Source: Pezizomycotina sp. ARF18
Lineage: Eukaryota > Ascomycota
NCBI GenBank assembly: GCA_002224055.1
Contig: AZLU01000052.1
Span: 62,001 to 126,000, forward strand
Direction of reading: 5' to 3'
Length of the DNA: 64,000 nt
Shown in pieces: positions 11,153-24,159 of this stretch (position 1 is its first letter; every line of letters starts with the position of its first letter). The position numbers and the translations under genes are program-made. Under the pieces are notes generated by a model. The model searched no databases. It had not been told where the DNA came from and saw nothing but the letters and a program-made list of their open reading frames with translations.

Positions 11153-12089
11153 CTCCCCTCGTCTATCTGACCCTCTTTTGATAAACCCGCCCGCTACCAA
11201 GTGAGGCTGAACTTCTCTTAGAGCCTCATTCTGCTCGAATCATTGACGAACGACCACCGGAGCTGCCGCGTTAGGGTGGTGTGGGTGGGGTTGCCTTTCT
11301 AAAGCCCTTTCTTCTGAAATATATATGAGTAACATGGGTAGATATGGTAGGACATTTGTCTTGCAGCTAAGGAGGAAGCCCCCTTCACCAGGAGGCTCTG
11401 CAAGCTCCGCTAGTGTGTTGTGCATGCTGTGCTTTCACACACACCTTCGATAGAGATACTTGTGGTCAAGAGAAAAATTTTGTAGAGGAAATACTTCATA
11501 CATAAAGGAAGGAAAGCTCTTAAAAAGTATCCTGTCCCCTCTTTTTCCTGCATCTGTTGGCAGGACTTTTTCCTGACTTTTTTTTTTTCTTTTCTTCTGT
11601 GTCTTTCCTTCCATCTTTGCGAATAAATTTGCAAAAGTAGCCCGTATATATTCTTCCGCTCTGCTCACGGATCCTTCGGGCCTTTCGCATTTCCATCGTG
11701 TGCCCTTTGGCCTAGCTTGCCTTAGAGGGAACTGAAACGAGTCTAAAGTAGGGAGAAAACTAGAGGCTAGATATAAAAACGAGTATAATTATCACGGACT
11801 CTTCTCGGTTTTCTTTAAATAGCAAACCCTTGCAGAGTACTATTATAGTTATCAAAGGTAACGAGGCTGCTTACTATCATAATCCTTCCTACTCCTTACA
11901 AGCCCTCGAACGATCTTTCGAACGTCAAGCTAACGTGCAAACGAAGCAAGCTCTATTATAGTCCTATATATCATTCTCAGTTAGCTTTTCCAAGACAATC
12001 TAGTGTACAAGAATTCGATTTCTGCAGAACACCTTAAAAGTCGCCGGACAAGCCTCTATAGCTATCCGTCAAAGGAAGTAAATTATCAA
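9917..12089. other. Intergenic, pyrimidine-rich, no gene seen
   Basis: Downstream of the septin-like gene and upstream of the annexin. It contains T18-T20 runs near 10361-10382, A11 at 10451 and T29 at 11124-11152. Reading frames of 60-110 residues on both strands are Phe/Leu-rich or lack motifs. The last 300 bp carry TATATA at about 11770 and 11967, which may belong to the annexin promoter. Confidence 0.5.
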
Positions 12090-14585
12090 ATGTCAAAAAG
12101 GAGGAATATCCCCCAGGTACGGTAACGTATGGGCAGACTATACCCAATATCAAGTAGGAGGGCCCAGTTATCCATCAAGCCAGCCACAGGGGCCTCCTGC
12201 CGCAAAATACGCGCAGTTCGCTTCCGGCGGGCCGCCGTCTACGGTTTCATCTACCAGTACCTACCTTCCGCCCGCTTCGGGACAGTATCCCTATTCACCG
12301 ACAACGACTTCATATACTACGAGTTCCGCCTCGTACGGCCCGGGACATCATTCCATGCCCTACGCACCTGACTCTCCGGTGCATTCACCTACCCCGCATG
12401 ATCAGCGTAGGCATGACGCTTATTACGAAGAAGACGCCTCTCGAGCTTACAGGGAGGCGGAGAGGGATCATGAGAGATCTCGGCAAATTCAGCTTGACTA
12501 CGAACGGGAAAGGATTGCGGACATTGAACATCGGGAACGCCTGTCCGAGCTGGAGTATCAGAGGCGTATGGAGGAGCAGCGGCGTATTGACGATAACTTG
12601 AGGGAACGAGATAGAATCGCTGATATCGAAACGTCGCGAAATTCAATCAGAATTAGAGTACCAACAGCGTCAGCGCGACGATCGCGCCCGGAGCCGGGAT
12701 CCACCTCGTGACAGGACGTCTCCGCCGAGGTCACGGTCAAGGTCGCGCTCTCGGACCCGTAAGCTAAACTTAGACGTGAAGGCGTCCAGTTCCATCTCTT
12801 TGACAAGTCTAGTAAGAAGAGCGACGAAAAAAGAAAGAAAAAGGAAAAGCGGGAGGACGCGCTGGCTTGGTCAAATTCCGAAGACGAGTCCGACACAGAA
12901 TCTGAATCCGATTCAGGGTCCGCTTCCTCCGGAAAGCACGGCGGTGAACGCCACCGCCGTCATCACCGCCACAAACACCGCGAGCATCGTTATTCTCACA
13001 GCGGCGGGCGTGAACACCGCCTATCTTTCAATGGCGGCCAGAGCCCGAGACTATCTTCAGGCGGTTTCCAAGGTGGTCATTCTCCCCGCCATTCCACGAG
13101 CAGCTTTCATAGCTCCCACGCTTCAGAGTCCGGCGGAAGATATTTGACCCGACCACCGGACCGAGAAGACTATGGCGGAAGTAGCCGCCGGACGCCGCGG
13201 GAGCATAGACCTTCCATGAACGCACTCACAACGAACTTTGATCGCATGGAGCTCATGGCCCCCCAAAGTGCTCGCCCATATGAACCTCCTTCGCCTTCTT
13301 ACCGTTACTACGACGATTACGACTTGTCGCCTTGCCATCGCCAAGGCTGGGGCCGCCGATTCGTCAAGGTCCTTTGATTTCAGTGCTAGCGGAGGCTTTT
13401 CGATTAGCCGTCCTTCTCATGGTAGCGGCGGCGATAAGCCCCCCGGATGGCCATCATTGTCTTCCGGCGCCCCGAACTTCTTAAAGCCTTCAATACTGAA
13501 GAAATCGGATGAAGGAAGATATGACCCATCGGACCACGCCGAAGCGCTGTACAAGGCGCTCAAAGGCAGCAGCGGTGACCCAGGACCGATCATCAAAATC
13601 TTACCCACGCTCTCAGGGTCACAGATTCTTAAACTTCGGTATGAAATAAAAAGGTCCACCCGAAGGGCAACTTTAACCTCGTTAAGCAAATCAAGTCAAA
13701 GTTGTCAGGGAACTTCAAACTCGCGGCTTGGATGACCGCATCTGGCCGTGGGAGTCGGAATGTTACTGGTCGATCTTTTCGAATCAGAAATCGAGCACGC
13801 GCTACATGCTTCTGACCGAAGCCCTGCTCGGAAGAACCAATGACGAAATAATTAGAATCAAAGAATCTTTCAAGGACAAACATGGCAATACGCTAGAATC
13901 CGCCATAAGGAAAGAGTTAGCTTCTGACAAGAATACTGGAGAGAGGTTCAAGAGTATGGTAATGCAGCAACTTGATGCAAAAAGGATGGAAGAGTGGGAC
14001 ACGGTCTACTATGATAGGGTGCGTGCGGACGTCGAGGACCTCCACAGAGCCCTATCGAAGACACCAAAGGCCGACACCCAGACTGTCGTAGATATTATTA
14101 TCCCAAGAAACAATACGCACCTGCGAGAGACAATGAAGCTCTACAAGCAGGTCCACGATAAGGACTTAGCAAAGACGATTATTACGAAAATTTCTAATCT
14201 AGTGGTAAGTTGAGCTGTACATTTCACTATGCATATGCGTTTCGAAGACGCATCCGCTAATATGCCATCTTTTTTTTTTTTTCCAAATCGCGATAGGGTG
14301 AGGGACTCTTGCACATACTCAACGGGTTCTCAACCGTCCCCTTAGAGAGGCGAGACTTTTAGAAGCATCCATGAAGGGTGCAGGACCAGGATGATCTCCT
14401 GATATCGCGGCTCATTCGCATCCACTGGGAGCCAGAGCTCATGCAGGCCGTCAAGCAAGCTTACAAGGAGAAGTACCATCGTACTTTGAGGGATAGAATT
14501 GCCGTGATACTTCTGGGACTACCAGACGTTTTTGATCGCCATGACCACTGTTGGAGTGACATCGAAAAAAGTAGCCGCGACCTAA
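12090..14585 (+). CDS. Fungal annexin with a long disordered, charged N terminus
   Basis: A calcium- and phospholipid-binding annexin of the fungal long type. The start at 12090 reads MSK and leads into a Tyr/Pro/Ser/Gln-rich tail (TQYQVGGPSYPSSQPQ, YLPPASGQYPYSP), then a charged Arg/Glu helix (YEEDASRAYREAERDHERSR, RLSELEYQRRMEEQRR) and a His/Arg/Ser region. The annexin core starts near 13520 with YDPSDHAEALYKALKG (repeat 1). Further repeats give YMLLTEALLGRTNDEIIRIKE, FKDKHGNTLESAIRKEL, and LLHILNG then DDLLISRLIRIHW with YKEKYHRTLRDRIA. An intron lies at 14205-14296. The end is set by DTSGDYQTFLIAM and a TAA at 14583, reached only after one missing base. Repeat 1 reads KGSSGDPG where annexins usually have a GxGTDE calcium loop, so type II calcium sites may be weak. 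At least six frame breaks are present. Confidence 0.85.
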
Positions 14586-17500
14586 AGATACGACGAAGAT
14601 GCAGTTGGTCCAGATCAGGTTGGTTTGAGGCGTGCCGCTTGGGCTCAAAACGACCTGGACTAACCTCTTTTTTGTGTTCAAAATATATTTTGTCCCACTG
14701 GTCATTTTAATATGTCATTTCTCAACCTGTTTTCTTCGTTGTTAAACTATACTTACTCATTAGCCTTTTTTTTTCTTTTGGGGGTTTTTTTTTTTCTTTT
14801 TTCTTTTTCTTTTCCCCTCTCCCTTTCCTTTTTGATAAAATGAATATTTTAATGAAAGTGTAGTATTTATTCTCATGACCTCAACGTACCTTGATTAGTT
14901 GAAGGATAGAAGCCAACAAGGGAACTCGTTAAAACATCTAACTATCAATGACGTAGATTTATATCGTGAAGATCTAATCGTTGAAGACTTGATTCCGTTC
15001 ATTTAAGATGAGATAATGAAGTGTCCTTTGAGCTCTATGTTATTCTATAATAATTTTTGGGAGTTCAGGGTCGTATATACCGATACAATTACTTAGTAAT
15101 TATTGGGTGTTTTAAATTCTTCTGTAATAATCAATCAATCAACTGTGTGTCAAACAAAACTAACTGACCAACCGAAGCAATAAATAAATAATATTAATAA
15201 ATCGAAGATCATAACAATAATAATAACAATAAATATATTTGCATCCTTTTCTATTATTCTTTTTTCTCCTCCATCCACGACCTGCTATCACCGATTTTTT
15301 ACTTGATAATAATGTTCAAAGGAAATATTTACCAAAGAGAGATAAAGAGGAGAAGTCATGAAGAGTTGTGGATAACACTCGTACTCTAGGAGAATCTGAT
15401 TTGATAATGATCACGATACGTCAGCTAGTGCTCGACGAGAGAACGATATGATAGAGAGGAGAATTCAGTAAGCTAACCAATCAGTTATCAATTTACAAAT
15501 GATTTATTATAGGGACACTTTTTTTTATTCCTTTCTTTCTTTCTTCTTTTTTTTTTTTTTTTTTTTTTTTTTTTGGACCCTAAAAAAACTCAAGAAAGAT
15601 GAAGCTTTTAGTTGCTTTTTTTTTTTTTTTTATCGTCACTGAGGCCAGGACGAAGGTGATGGCGACCTCTCCGTTAGGCTGTGAAGGATTTGGGACAAGT
15701 GGGACTTTAACTGAGTGGGAAAAAATTCGTTAGAGTCATACGATGATCTTCTTCCTAAAATCTCCAAAATCTCCAACACAAAATTAAATACCCTCATTAT
15801 CAATTCTCCTTGAGAAGTTTCGATCGCGTATGGGAACCTACTTAGGTAACTGCATTACTTTAATGCTGGTTTCTGCATGCTCATCGATAGGGCCTCACTT
15901 TTGACCACAGGTAACTACCACTCGAGCTCCGAAGACCTCGTTTTTTCCAAAGGAAAGAAAAGAAACTCCACATGTTTAAGTAACCGGATACTCTTCTGTA
16001 AGAAAGGGTCGGAATTTGTTCTACGTCTGGAAATCCGCTCGACTTTGGAGTTTAATATTACTCTAACATGAGATCTCGCTCCACGGTTTTATACCAGGTT
16101 TAGCGCTTTTGATAGCTAGTTTCCTCCAAGGTCATCGTGATCCGAGCGGTGCTCTGTCTGCAAACTTCGTCGTATTGAGAAGGGTTAGACCTTACCCATG
16201 TATGGAATTCACGAGCTCAATTTATCTCTCGGTAAGGAGTTTACTTCAAGGCAATGTTGTTATATATCAATATCAGGAACGGTTTGTTTGCATCCCCTTG
16301 GTGCGGAGATCTGCGGATTCCGTTTGGACATCTGACACCAAAATCGCTTCCTTAGATAGAACGATCTGGGGAATGAGCTAGTTTGATAAAGGCAATCTTG
16401 CGTTCGCAACGTCAACTTTAGCAACTGGAATTGCGAGCGGTGGATATTGTGAGAGTACATTTCCGCTCTCTTTACACAGTATAGCACTGTACTATTTTTT
16501 TTTTTTTTTTTTAATTCTATCATTGGTTGCCCCGCTTTTGGATTCACCTAACAGAAAGAGCCAACCAGCTACTCCCCTTGTGTGACTAACGATCAGCTAG
16601 GGAACCCCATTTCGATAACATTAATGTTAAGCTTAAATGGGACCAGGTCTAAGTCGGAATCCGGCAAGTTTCGCCGGCTTACGTGTTCCCAGCTGATCGG
16701 TAGCGTATCGAAATATCGAATGAAACTCTAAACCTTCTGGAATACTCACAATTTCAGATGTTCTATACTTAGGAGGAACTCTCGTGTGTCCCCGTCGCGA
16801 TGACAAACTCAGCTACGACTCTGACGAGTCAGAGAATCCCAACTTGCGAGGCACATGCAAATATGAAGGAAACCTGCTTGGCCACAAACCACGTAACGTT
16901 TCCTCGGAGTGGCGCATATGGTAGAAAGAACCGAGCCGGTGGAATCGACGGTGGGCTTGGGGGTGCTAGGCAAGCCTTAAGAGGTTGAGTTTTCTGTTAT
17001 ATCGGTGGCGTACGGGCGTAATGTACACAGATATAGCAGGCGATTACCGAGAGTACAGATCTACGAGCTATGACGACAACAAACGTCTATTTCTATACTT
17101 CCTAAATATAAGACTTCACGGTTTAGCCCTGGCCCGCAACCCCCGTCCTCAAACCTGATTCATCGCATCTATAATAGAAATTTCATTACTAATTGCTCAG
17201 TAATAATATAAACCTATTCGTCACTTTATGATCCTTTAGACTAAAGACGATGATCATTTAGGGAATCATTATACGCCAAAAATTTGATGTTCGAGTGATC
17301 CATTTATTACTCTTTTCGGTCGTTAAGGGACCCGTGCTGGGGGAACCTCAACTGCGAGAAATTATTCCGGTTTAGACATTCGTCGCTTCCTCCGGAGTAT
17401 TTTTTTTTTTTTTTTCGAATGCATTCGCAACCTTCAAAAGAAAAAATAATTATGGGGAGGCTTTTAGGTTCCAGAACCTCAGTGGCATACCGCTGTCAGT

Positions 17501-20226
17501 CCCCGGCATGCGAGTGAGCGCGCGCCGATCGCGTTGAGGAGCAGAATAATACGGGAAGAGTATTTGCCTTGGCTCGCTGTTTTTCTTTCGGAAGCTCTAT
17601 AATAATAATCTAATACAGAAGAGAAAATAAAGATGGACGTTCTGGAAGTGCTGATCAATATCAATTCTTTCTCACCATTTGCCACATAGAAAACAAATAG
17701 TTTGGCCACGACGGAAAAGCCACCCCAACAGAGATATCTTTCTTCGAATTTTTGAAATTTTCAAAAGAAATAGAGCAATTTTGTGTTACCCAGGAAGCTG
17801 CTCGTTAAGTTAAAAGACGGGCTGAAAATCGTAACGATTGGTCGGAACTTCACTCCGGAGTCATATCTTCGAATACTCGCTGCCCAGGCTATAGCCTGCA
17901 GATCCCTCCCACATGGCCCGAATAGCTTACCTCTCCATAAGAATGAACACTTTTTTTGTTAGTCGTCCCTGTCTCATTCCCACATCAACAGGCAATGAGG
18001 AAGGAAGGGATAAGGGTAAAATGAAATTGAGTGAGTGGAAAAAAAAAGAAAAAAAAAAGAAACACGGTTTTAGAGTTAAGATCACTGAAAGACCAAAGTC
18101 TAGGACACACCGTGGGTGGCGCGCCAAAAAGCAAAGAAATTTAAGACGAAAAAAATAAAAAGGAAAGAACGGAGGTTAGAAAAAAAAGAGGATAAATAAG
18201 AAAATAACCTTCGATATTTGAGAGAGAAATTATACCTTCTCAGCGGCATCTTGCTATCGAAACCGTGGATGAGCTCCGAATCCTAGGCGAAACTGAAATG
18301 GTTTAGTCGGTCTACCTTTTCTGTCTGACAAAAAGGAAAGAAAGGGAGCAGAGACGAATATATTTAAGCTTTATAAGTTAAGAGAAGGACGATGTGAGGA
18401 GGGAGACAGACATGAGAGGTTCTGTTTCCTTTTTAAATGCCATCTAAACCCGCTTGCCATCGCTTGGTGAAGAAGCACCTCTTACCATTTGACGGATCAA
18501 TCTTCCAGCGACACTTCCAGCAGAAAAAGAAATTTCCTATTTCCTCTTTAACAAAAAGAAATTCATACTACGTGTATCACTGCATACAGGGGCGCCGCAC
18601 GGAATAACGATTGAAAAAAAAATTTATATATCAATCCACCAAAAACGGGAAAGGCGTCAAGGGGATTCCCACAATTTCGAAGGATTCTCACTTACTTTCT
18701 CAATCACAAAAAGACCAAGCTCGCAGTTGAAAGGTTGAGGATAATCATTTCAGAAAGTGTAGAGCTTGAGGCACGTCTATGGGAGCGTCGGTGTAAGGTT
18801 GGTGGCCCGGTCCAGTCCAAGTGCGCATGCGCTGTTGCTGAGGTGCCATCGCAATGCTGCATTTCGGTGCTTGCTCGCTTTCTTGATTGCTTCGCGGACG
18901 AACATTCTTATCCTTTTTCCTTTCTGAGTCCGTACAAAAAGAAATATAGTAAATTCATATATGAATATACGTATAAACTTATGCTTACCTACATTATATA
19001 TCTGAAGGAGGAAAAAGAAAGACAGAAAAAATAATATTGCAAAGAGAATAATAAAAGAAATAAACAAAGAAATAGAAAAAAAAAAATTACACAGCGCAAT
19101 TATCTCCAAAAAAAATCTATTCTTGAATTCCTCCAATATATTCCTCCTCTCTCCCATACCAATTTCTTTTCCGTCTTTTCCTGTTTCTGTCACGTTGTGA
19201 ATTGTTATGTAAAAACTTCTTGACAATATTTTTCTGCGCTCGAAATTTTTCATTCAGAACGATATATATAGGCTGCTTGTCACATCCACTCCAGAAAGAC
19301 ACCAGATTTTGATATATATTCCTCTCCGTTTCTCCCATAGCGTCCGTATTTGGGCAAACGACTTGGTCAGCGATTCGACGTTATATTCGATACACAGTAA
19401 CACGAGGACACAGTCGCGTTTGGGGGAGGAGAGGGTATCGAGCGGAGAAGCAACCGCATTCGAAAACCTATTCAGATTGGAGTAATGAGTGGGAGCCGGA
19501 AAGATCGGTAGAAACGTCCTCCCATTCAGCCCAGTCGGGGCAATCGCTTGGGAGCGTGAAGGTTGCCATACCAAGGCTTAGGAAGGAGGATGGGCAGGCA
19601 CCCGTGGAGGAAGGGGGCCCAGTGAGAAGCATCGGGTTTCTCACGCCTGCGAACCATGGTAACTAACACTTGGAGCCTCTTGAGGCCTCTTTTCCCTTTT
19701 TTTCTCTTCCTTGCATAACTTAAAATGTCGCAAAATGCCACTAACACGTGTCATAGTCGTCAAGTAGGTCCTAATGCTTCTTCGTGGTTTAATATTTCCA
19801 ATGCCACAAGAACTCTTCACAACTATTTCGTGTTTGACTATTCAGCGCTTCTTAACCCCTGCACACCTCTTTCATTCTTTGACTCTCTCTCTCTCTCTCT
19901 CTCTCTCATACCTGTGTTTCTTGTATTTTCTTCCTTCGATAAATAACCGATACTAACAACGTTTTCGTCTCATGAAGCGTAAAACTAAGTAGGTTTATCG
20001 CTCACAATAGCTAAATACACTTTGGTGTTTATCTCACCTCTCAGACGAGGTCAAGTATTACAATTATGAATCAGACTGATCCCATTTTTATGTCGTATTC
20101 GCGTGCAGTGGAGAAAGGTAAAGCGTCAATTCTGTTTTGCTCCCAAATCTGCAGTTCATTTTCTTTACACATATTGTGTTACTTTGAAAATTCGTTTCTT
20201 CCCGCTTTCAGAGAGAACTAGCTAAC
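14586..20226. other. Largest gene-poor stretch; scattered short frames only
   Basis: I see no firm gene in about 5.6 kb. It holds T28 at 15547-15574, T18 at about 15614, many short A/T runs and (CT)n at 19878-19908. Three patches look mildly coding. A 28-residue frame at about 14923-15006 (+) resembles a leucine-rich repeat. At about 16740-17150 (+) the frames read KLSYDSDESENPNLRGTCKY and then DYREYRSTSYDDNKRLFLYF. A 106-residue minus-strand frame lies at 19254-19574. None has a recognisable family, so they could be decayed or unrecognised genes. Confidence 0.45.
19878..19908. repeat. (CT)n microsatellite
   Basis: About fourteen uninterrupted CT units in the upstream region of the first Zn2Cys6 gene. 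Seen directly; no function is implied. Confidence 0.9.
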
Positions 20227-23200
20227 AATGCTTAGACCGGTTTGTCGCCATTGCGAAGACTTCAAGATAACATGTTATTATGGAGACGGAAAGCGGGATC
20301 GTGCTAGAAAGTAGGTGATAGGGTTTTGTTCTCTCTTCCTTCATCGCGAATTTCCTTCTTGTGAAACATTCGACCTAACGGTTTGGTTTTATAGTGAATT
20401 AAATCGCTACAAGAAAGGGTAGCCCAACTGGAGGGCTGTTAAATCAGCTTTCTCCGCAGCTCGACAGTGCGGGTCAATTCGCTATTAGCAAGATTATGCA
20501 AAGGGTATATTTTCTTCCCCCCTTTATTTCAAGGAGCACGAACAGGACCACTGACTCCTCATGGCTTGATAAACAGTCATCATCCGTCGCATCTGGCGAG
20601 CACAATCAAGCGGTTCGCCTTCGATACCTGTTCCATCGGCGCCGATTGATATTGGAGTTGAAGGCGAGAAGCTGGCGTCGGCTGAGGTGGGATCGACCGG
20701 CTCTCTTGACAAACTGTCGGAGATATCAACACGTCAACTGTAAACCAGCCCTCGGATTCATGGGAAGAACACGGATGTCTCCTGGCTGCGTCGAATTGAA
20801 AGACAGATGGACGACGACGAAGCAGGGGTATGTTTACTTCACTGACCGAGCTCGGTTATACGACTCATAACACCTTGCAGCGAGTACGCTATTTTGAACT
20901 GAAGTACTGATGGATGTTTCAAGACCCGACTATGCGAAGCCGATTAAGTTCTTACTCTGCCGAGCGCACTGATCAGCATGGGAATGTCTCGTCTGTTGTT
21001 GGAACTGGGTAACGATTAATGCTCCTTTTTACTCCGCCTTCTTTTTTGCATATTTTGTAGTAATTACACCATACCAAAGCTAACTTCCTATCCTTTGAAG
21101 ATCTACATATCAGCTTGATGACCTTAATCTGACAATGTCATTGGAGCAAGGGGATATGTTTGGTTTGCCTCCGAGCACATCGCTGATGCTCTCCTGGAGT
21201 CATACTTTTCAACCATTCATAGTAGTTTCCCTTTCATCGCGAAGCCTATTTTCATGAGCCAGTATGAGACTTTATGATGAATATGAACCTGCCATCTGGA
21301 TCAAGGAGCTGGCTGGCTATTCTTAACATCATATTTGCGCTTGCGCCATACATTCTCATCTCTCTCACGCGGAATGGCGAGGCGATGTGAAAGACCACCT
21401 TCAGTATCTTGCCAGAGCTAGGGCACTTTACATCGATTATGGAATCCTTTTTGCAATTCCGGATCTTCTTCATGTTCAGGCGCTAGGCATGACAGGACTT
21501 TATCTCGCTGCCACAAACCAGCCAAATAGGTAGGATCACCGCAGTCAGGCTTGATAATAAAGAATATATATATATATATTACCGAAAGCTTGCGGCGAAC
21601 TGACTGGTACAATTAGAGCTTGGAATGTCGTCGGACTTGCTGTGCGATCAGCTTATTCTATTGGGCTCCATTTATATAATGACGACTCCTCTATCACAGA
21701 TGCCAGAAAGAAGTTAGGGTTAGGGTGTGGTACACCTTGTTCCATTCTCGAACGTCTCGTCGCACTCATGACCGGACGTCCTACCGCGATTCACGAGAGA
21801 TATTATAGCTGTCCCCTTCCTGATGCGAACGATGACAACCTCATTTTTGGCATACCTGAGCAACAAGGTGAGGTAGCCAGAACATGCTCAGCGCCCCGCA
21901 AATCAGCCCGACGACACTCAAATACTCCTTACATGGAGCCAGCCCCGCCTGCTTCCAACCCGACATCTCAGTCGTCTTACTACTTTATAGAGCGAATTAA
22001 GCTCAGCAAGGTGGCAATAGACGTTTGAACAAGCTTTATTGCGCGGATACGGTGAAGTTAAGGTGGAATGAAGTGCAGGATCTGATAAATCCCTGGATAA
22101 TAAGTTAGTGACATGGCATGCCGAGCTTCCAGTGCAGTTGACGTTCGGAAATGGAAAGCAAGCGGACTACCTCCCTACTTCTAGACTGGTAAGTTATACG
22201 ATATTCCTTTTCTTTTCTTTTTTTTTTTTTTTTTTCCAGCGAGACAGATATGAAGCTTGTCACGTGTTCAAAGGAACAAAGAAATTTGCTGATGTTGTCT
22301 TGTTACAGAGGAATCTCCTTGCTTTTGAATTTACATACTAGGATGCTTTTGAATCGGCCTGCCTTTGCCGAGTAGACGAACGTATCCCCAAGGAATCGGA
22401 GCAATCTAGAACTTTCAATAGACAGGCAGCCGTCGCATGTGTTCGGGCCGCTCAATGCACTCTAGCTATGCTTCGCAGGAGCCCGACGCAGCATGGCTCA
22501 TGAGGACGGGCCGTGGTGGTGTATCCTTTATTATATCGTATCCGCCGGAGTTGTATTATGATTGAAATCGCTTATCGAGCTGAGCACATGCCGGATCAGG
22601 CTGATAGCCTGGCTAGCGATGCAGCAAAACTTCTGAATTGGCTTCGTGCCCTCGCTGCGGACAATTTGGCTGCCAATCGGAGCTATCAGGCTTTGAGCAA
22701 GCCGATGGCCGACTTTTGCCTCGTATCGGCGGTACAAGGAAGCCATGGAAGCTTTATCGATTTGCTGACGGCACTGTTGAGGCTTCGTCGGAAAGGCCAG
22801 CGAAGAGAAGGTCCTCTGCGTACAATGAGGCAGGTATGGCGGAAAGCGGTCCATCAAGTCGAGGAGGACCATCAGCAGCAGCATCGGCAGGAGGTGGAGG
22901 AAGTGGAAGTGGAGGAGGGTATTTTGTCGGTGCCCGCGAGGCTTCGACGAGACCCATGTCACTCGATGTTAGTGGCGGGGATTTCTTTCCGCTTCTTCAG
23001 AAAACTCCTTACGACGAGACGCCACCGGTTACTGTGGCGTCCGGAGAGGATGATCTTTTAATGGCGGACCCGAACACAAGCAGAATGTTCCCTTCTGCTC
23101 AGCAGATCAAGCGGTTTCGAGAATGGCAGGATAATCTGTTGCAGCCAGCCTATGACCCATCGCTGGTAATAGATGGCACAGCAGTGCTGCCGTTCCTGGA

Positions 23201-23437
23201 CCAGGTTGGTGGGCGTTTGGACATATGGACGGCGGCGCAGACCAAAATGTGGATGCGCAACGCCACGGTTCTCACTCTGGTGATCCTTCCTTCCTTCAAA
23301 ACCCAGTTGTATCTGAGCCATTCTTCGACCCTAGCACACATGGCCCTGTTGTAGATGGAGAGTTCTCCCACGACGTGCCAATCATCAAGATCCTTAGAGA
23401 TTCGACAACTTACTCGACCGAAGCAGCTGAGATTTGA
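20227..23437 (+). CDS. Zn2Cys6 transcription factor with fungal-specific regulatory domain
   Basis: A nuclear DNA-binding regulator. The second half of a binuclear zinc cluster reads RPVCRHCEDFKITC then YYGDGKRDRARK at 20227-20310. After a short intron comes a dimerisation helix, LQERVAQLEG. The middle domain (PF04082-type) follows across frames: DVSWLRRIERQMDDDEAG near 20770-20830, FPFIAKPIF, SWLAILNIIFAL, EWRGDVKDHLQYLARARALY and ALGMTGLYLAATNQPNR at 21300-21530, an intron, then GLAVRSAYSIGLHL and LERLVALMTGRPTAIHERYY. The C-terminal part is Gly/Ser-rich and ends with FREWQDNLLQPAYDPSLVID then LDQVGGRLDIWTAAQTKMW. I do not see the first zinc-cluster half (CxxCxxxxxxC) cleanly; it should lie in an exon upstream, around 19.7-20.2 kb. 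There are many frame breaks. The target pathway is unknown. Confidence 0.82.
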
Positions 23438-24128
23438 GGTTTGGCACGCAAAAGAAACTCACTTGCATTTTTACGATCGTACTGTCTCACGATTGTGCTA
23501 ACAATTGTATCGGCCAGAACCTGAATGATCTGTACACGTCGTCTCAGCCTTATCATTTCCGAGCTACGAAGCAAGTCGCATATTCGTGATATATACGAAT
23601 TTTGAGGCATTCTTCGAAACTCTTTTCACCATATTTAAACGCACGGGATGTCAGTCGGGAGAAGACAGACAACAATTCTCTTCTATTAATATCCTATTCA
23701 AAATTTTCTGCCCCCCCCCCCCCCGGCGGCATCTGTTCTGTAAATATAAGTATTTATTCCTTATATGAGCCAGTTACCTACTCAGGTCATCTGAAAGTTA
23801 TGTTCTCTTATTTTCATGCCTGTTCTCATTCTTTTCTCAGTTGTATACGAACTTATGAACGAACCAAAGTACATATGCGTGGCAACCCATTTTCTTGCCA
23901 ACTGAAAATCATTAACAAATAATAAAATACTCAAGCTCTCCCTTATTCATTTATTTAGTTTGCTCTTCCTTTTTTTTTTTTTTTTTCCTTTTCTTTTCCC
24001 CACTCGATTGTTCAAGATATCCCCCGCGTTGGATCACTACACCCGGATCCGGAGACTGTCGAAGTTGATCTTTCGATTGTCCCTGTCTTGTTCTTACTAT
24101 CGAGGAGAAAAATCTCTCTCTCTCAAAA

Positions 24129-24159
<31 letters not shown>

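Noticed and set aside
18440-18620. 58-residue frame beginning MPSKPACHRLVKKHLLPFDG
   Set aside because: It has ordinary composition but no motif, splice support or context, so I do not list it as a gene.
21713-21726. TTAGGGTTAGGG, a telomere-like repeat
   Set aside because: Only two units, inside the coding part of the Zn2Cys6 gene (KKLGLG), so chance is the simplest reading.
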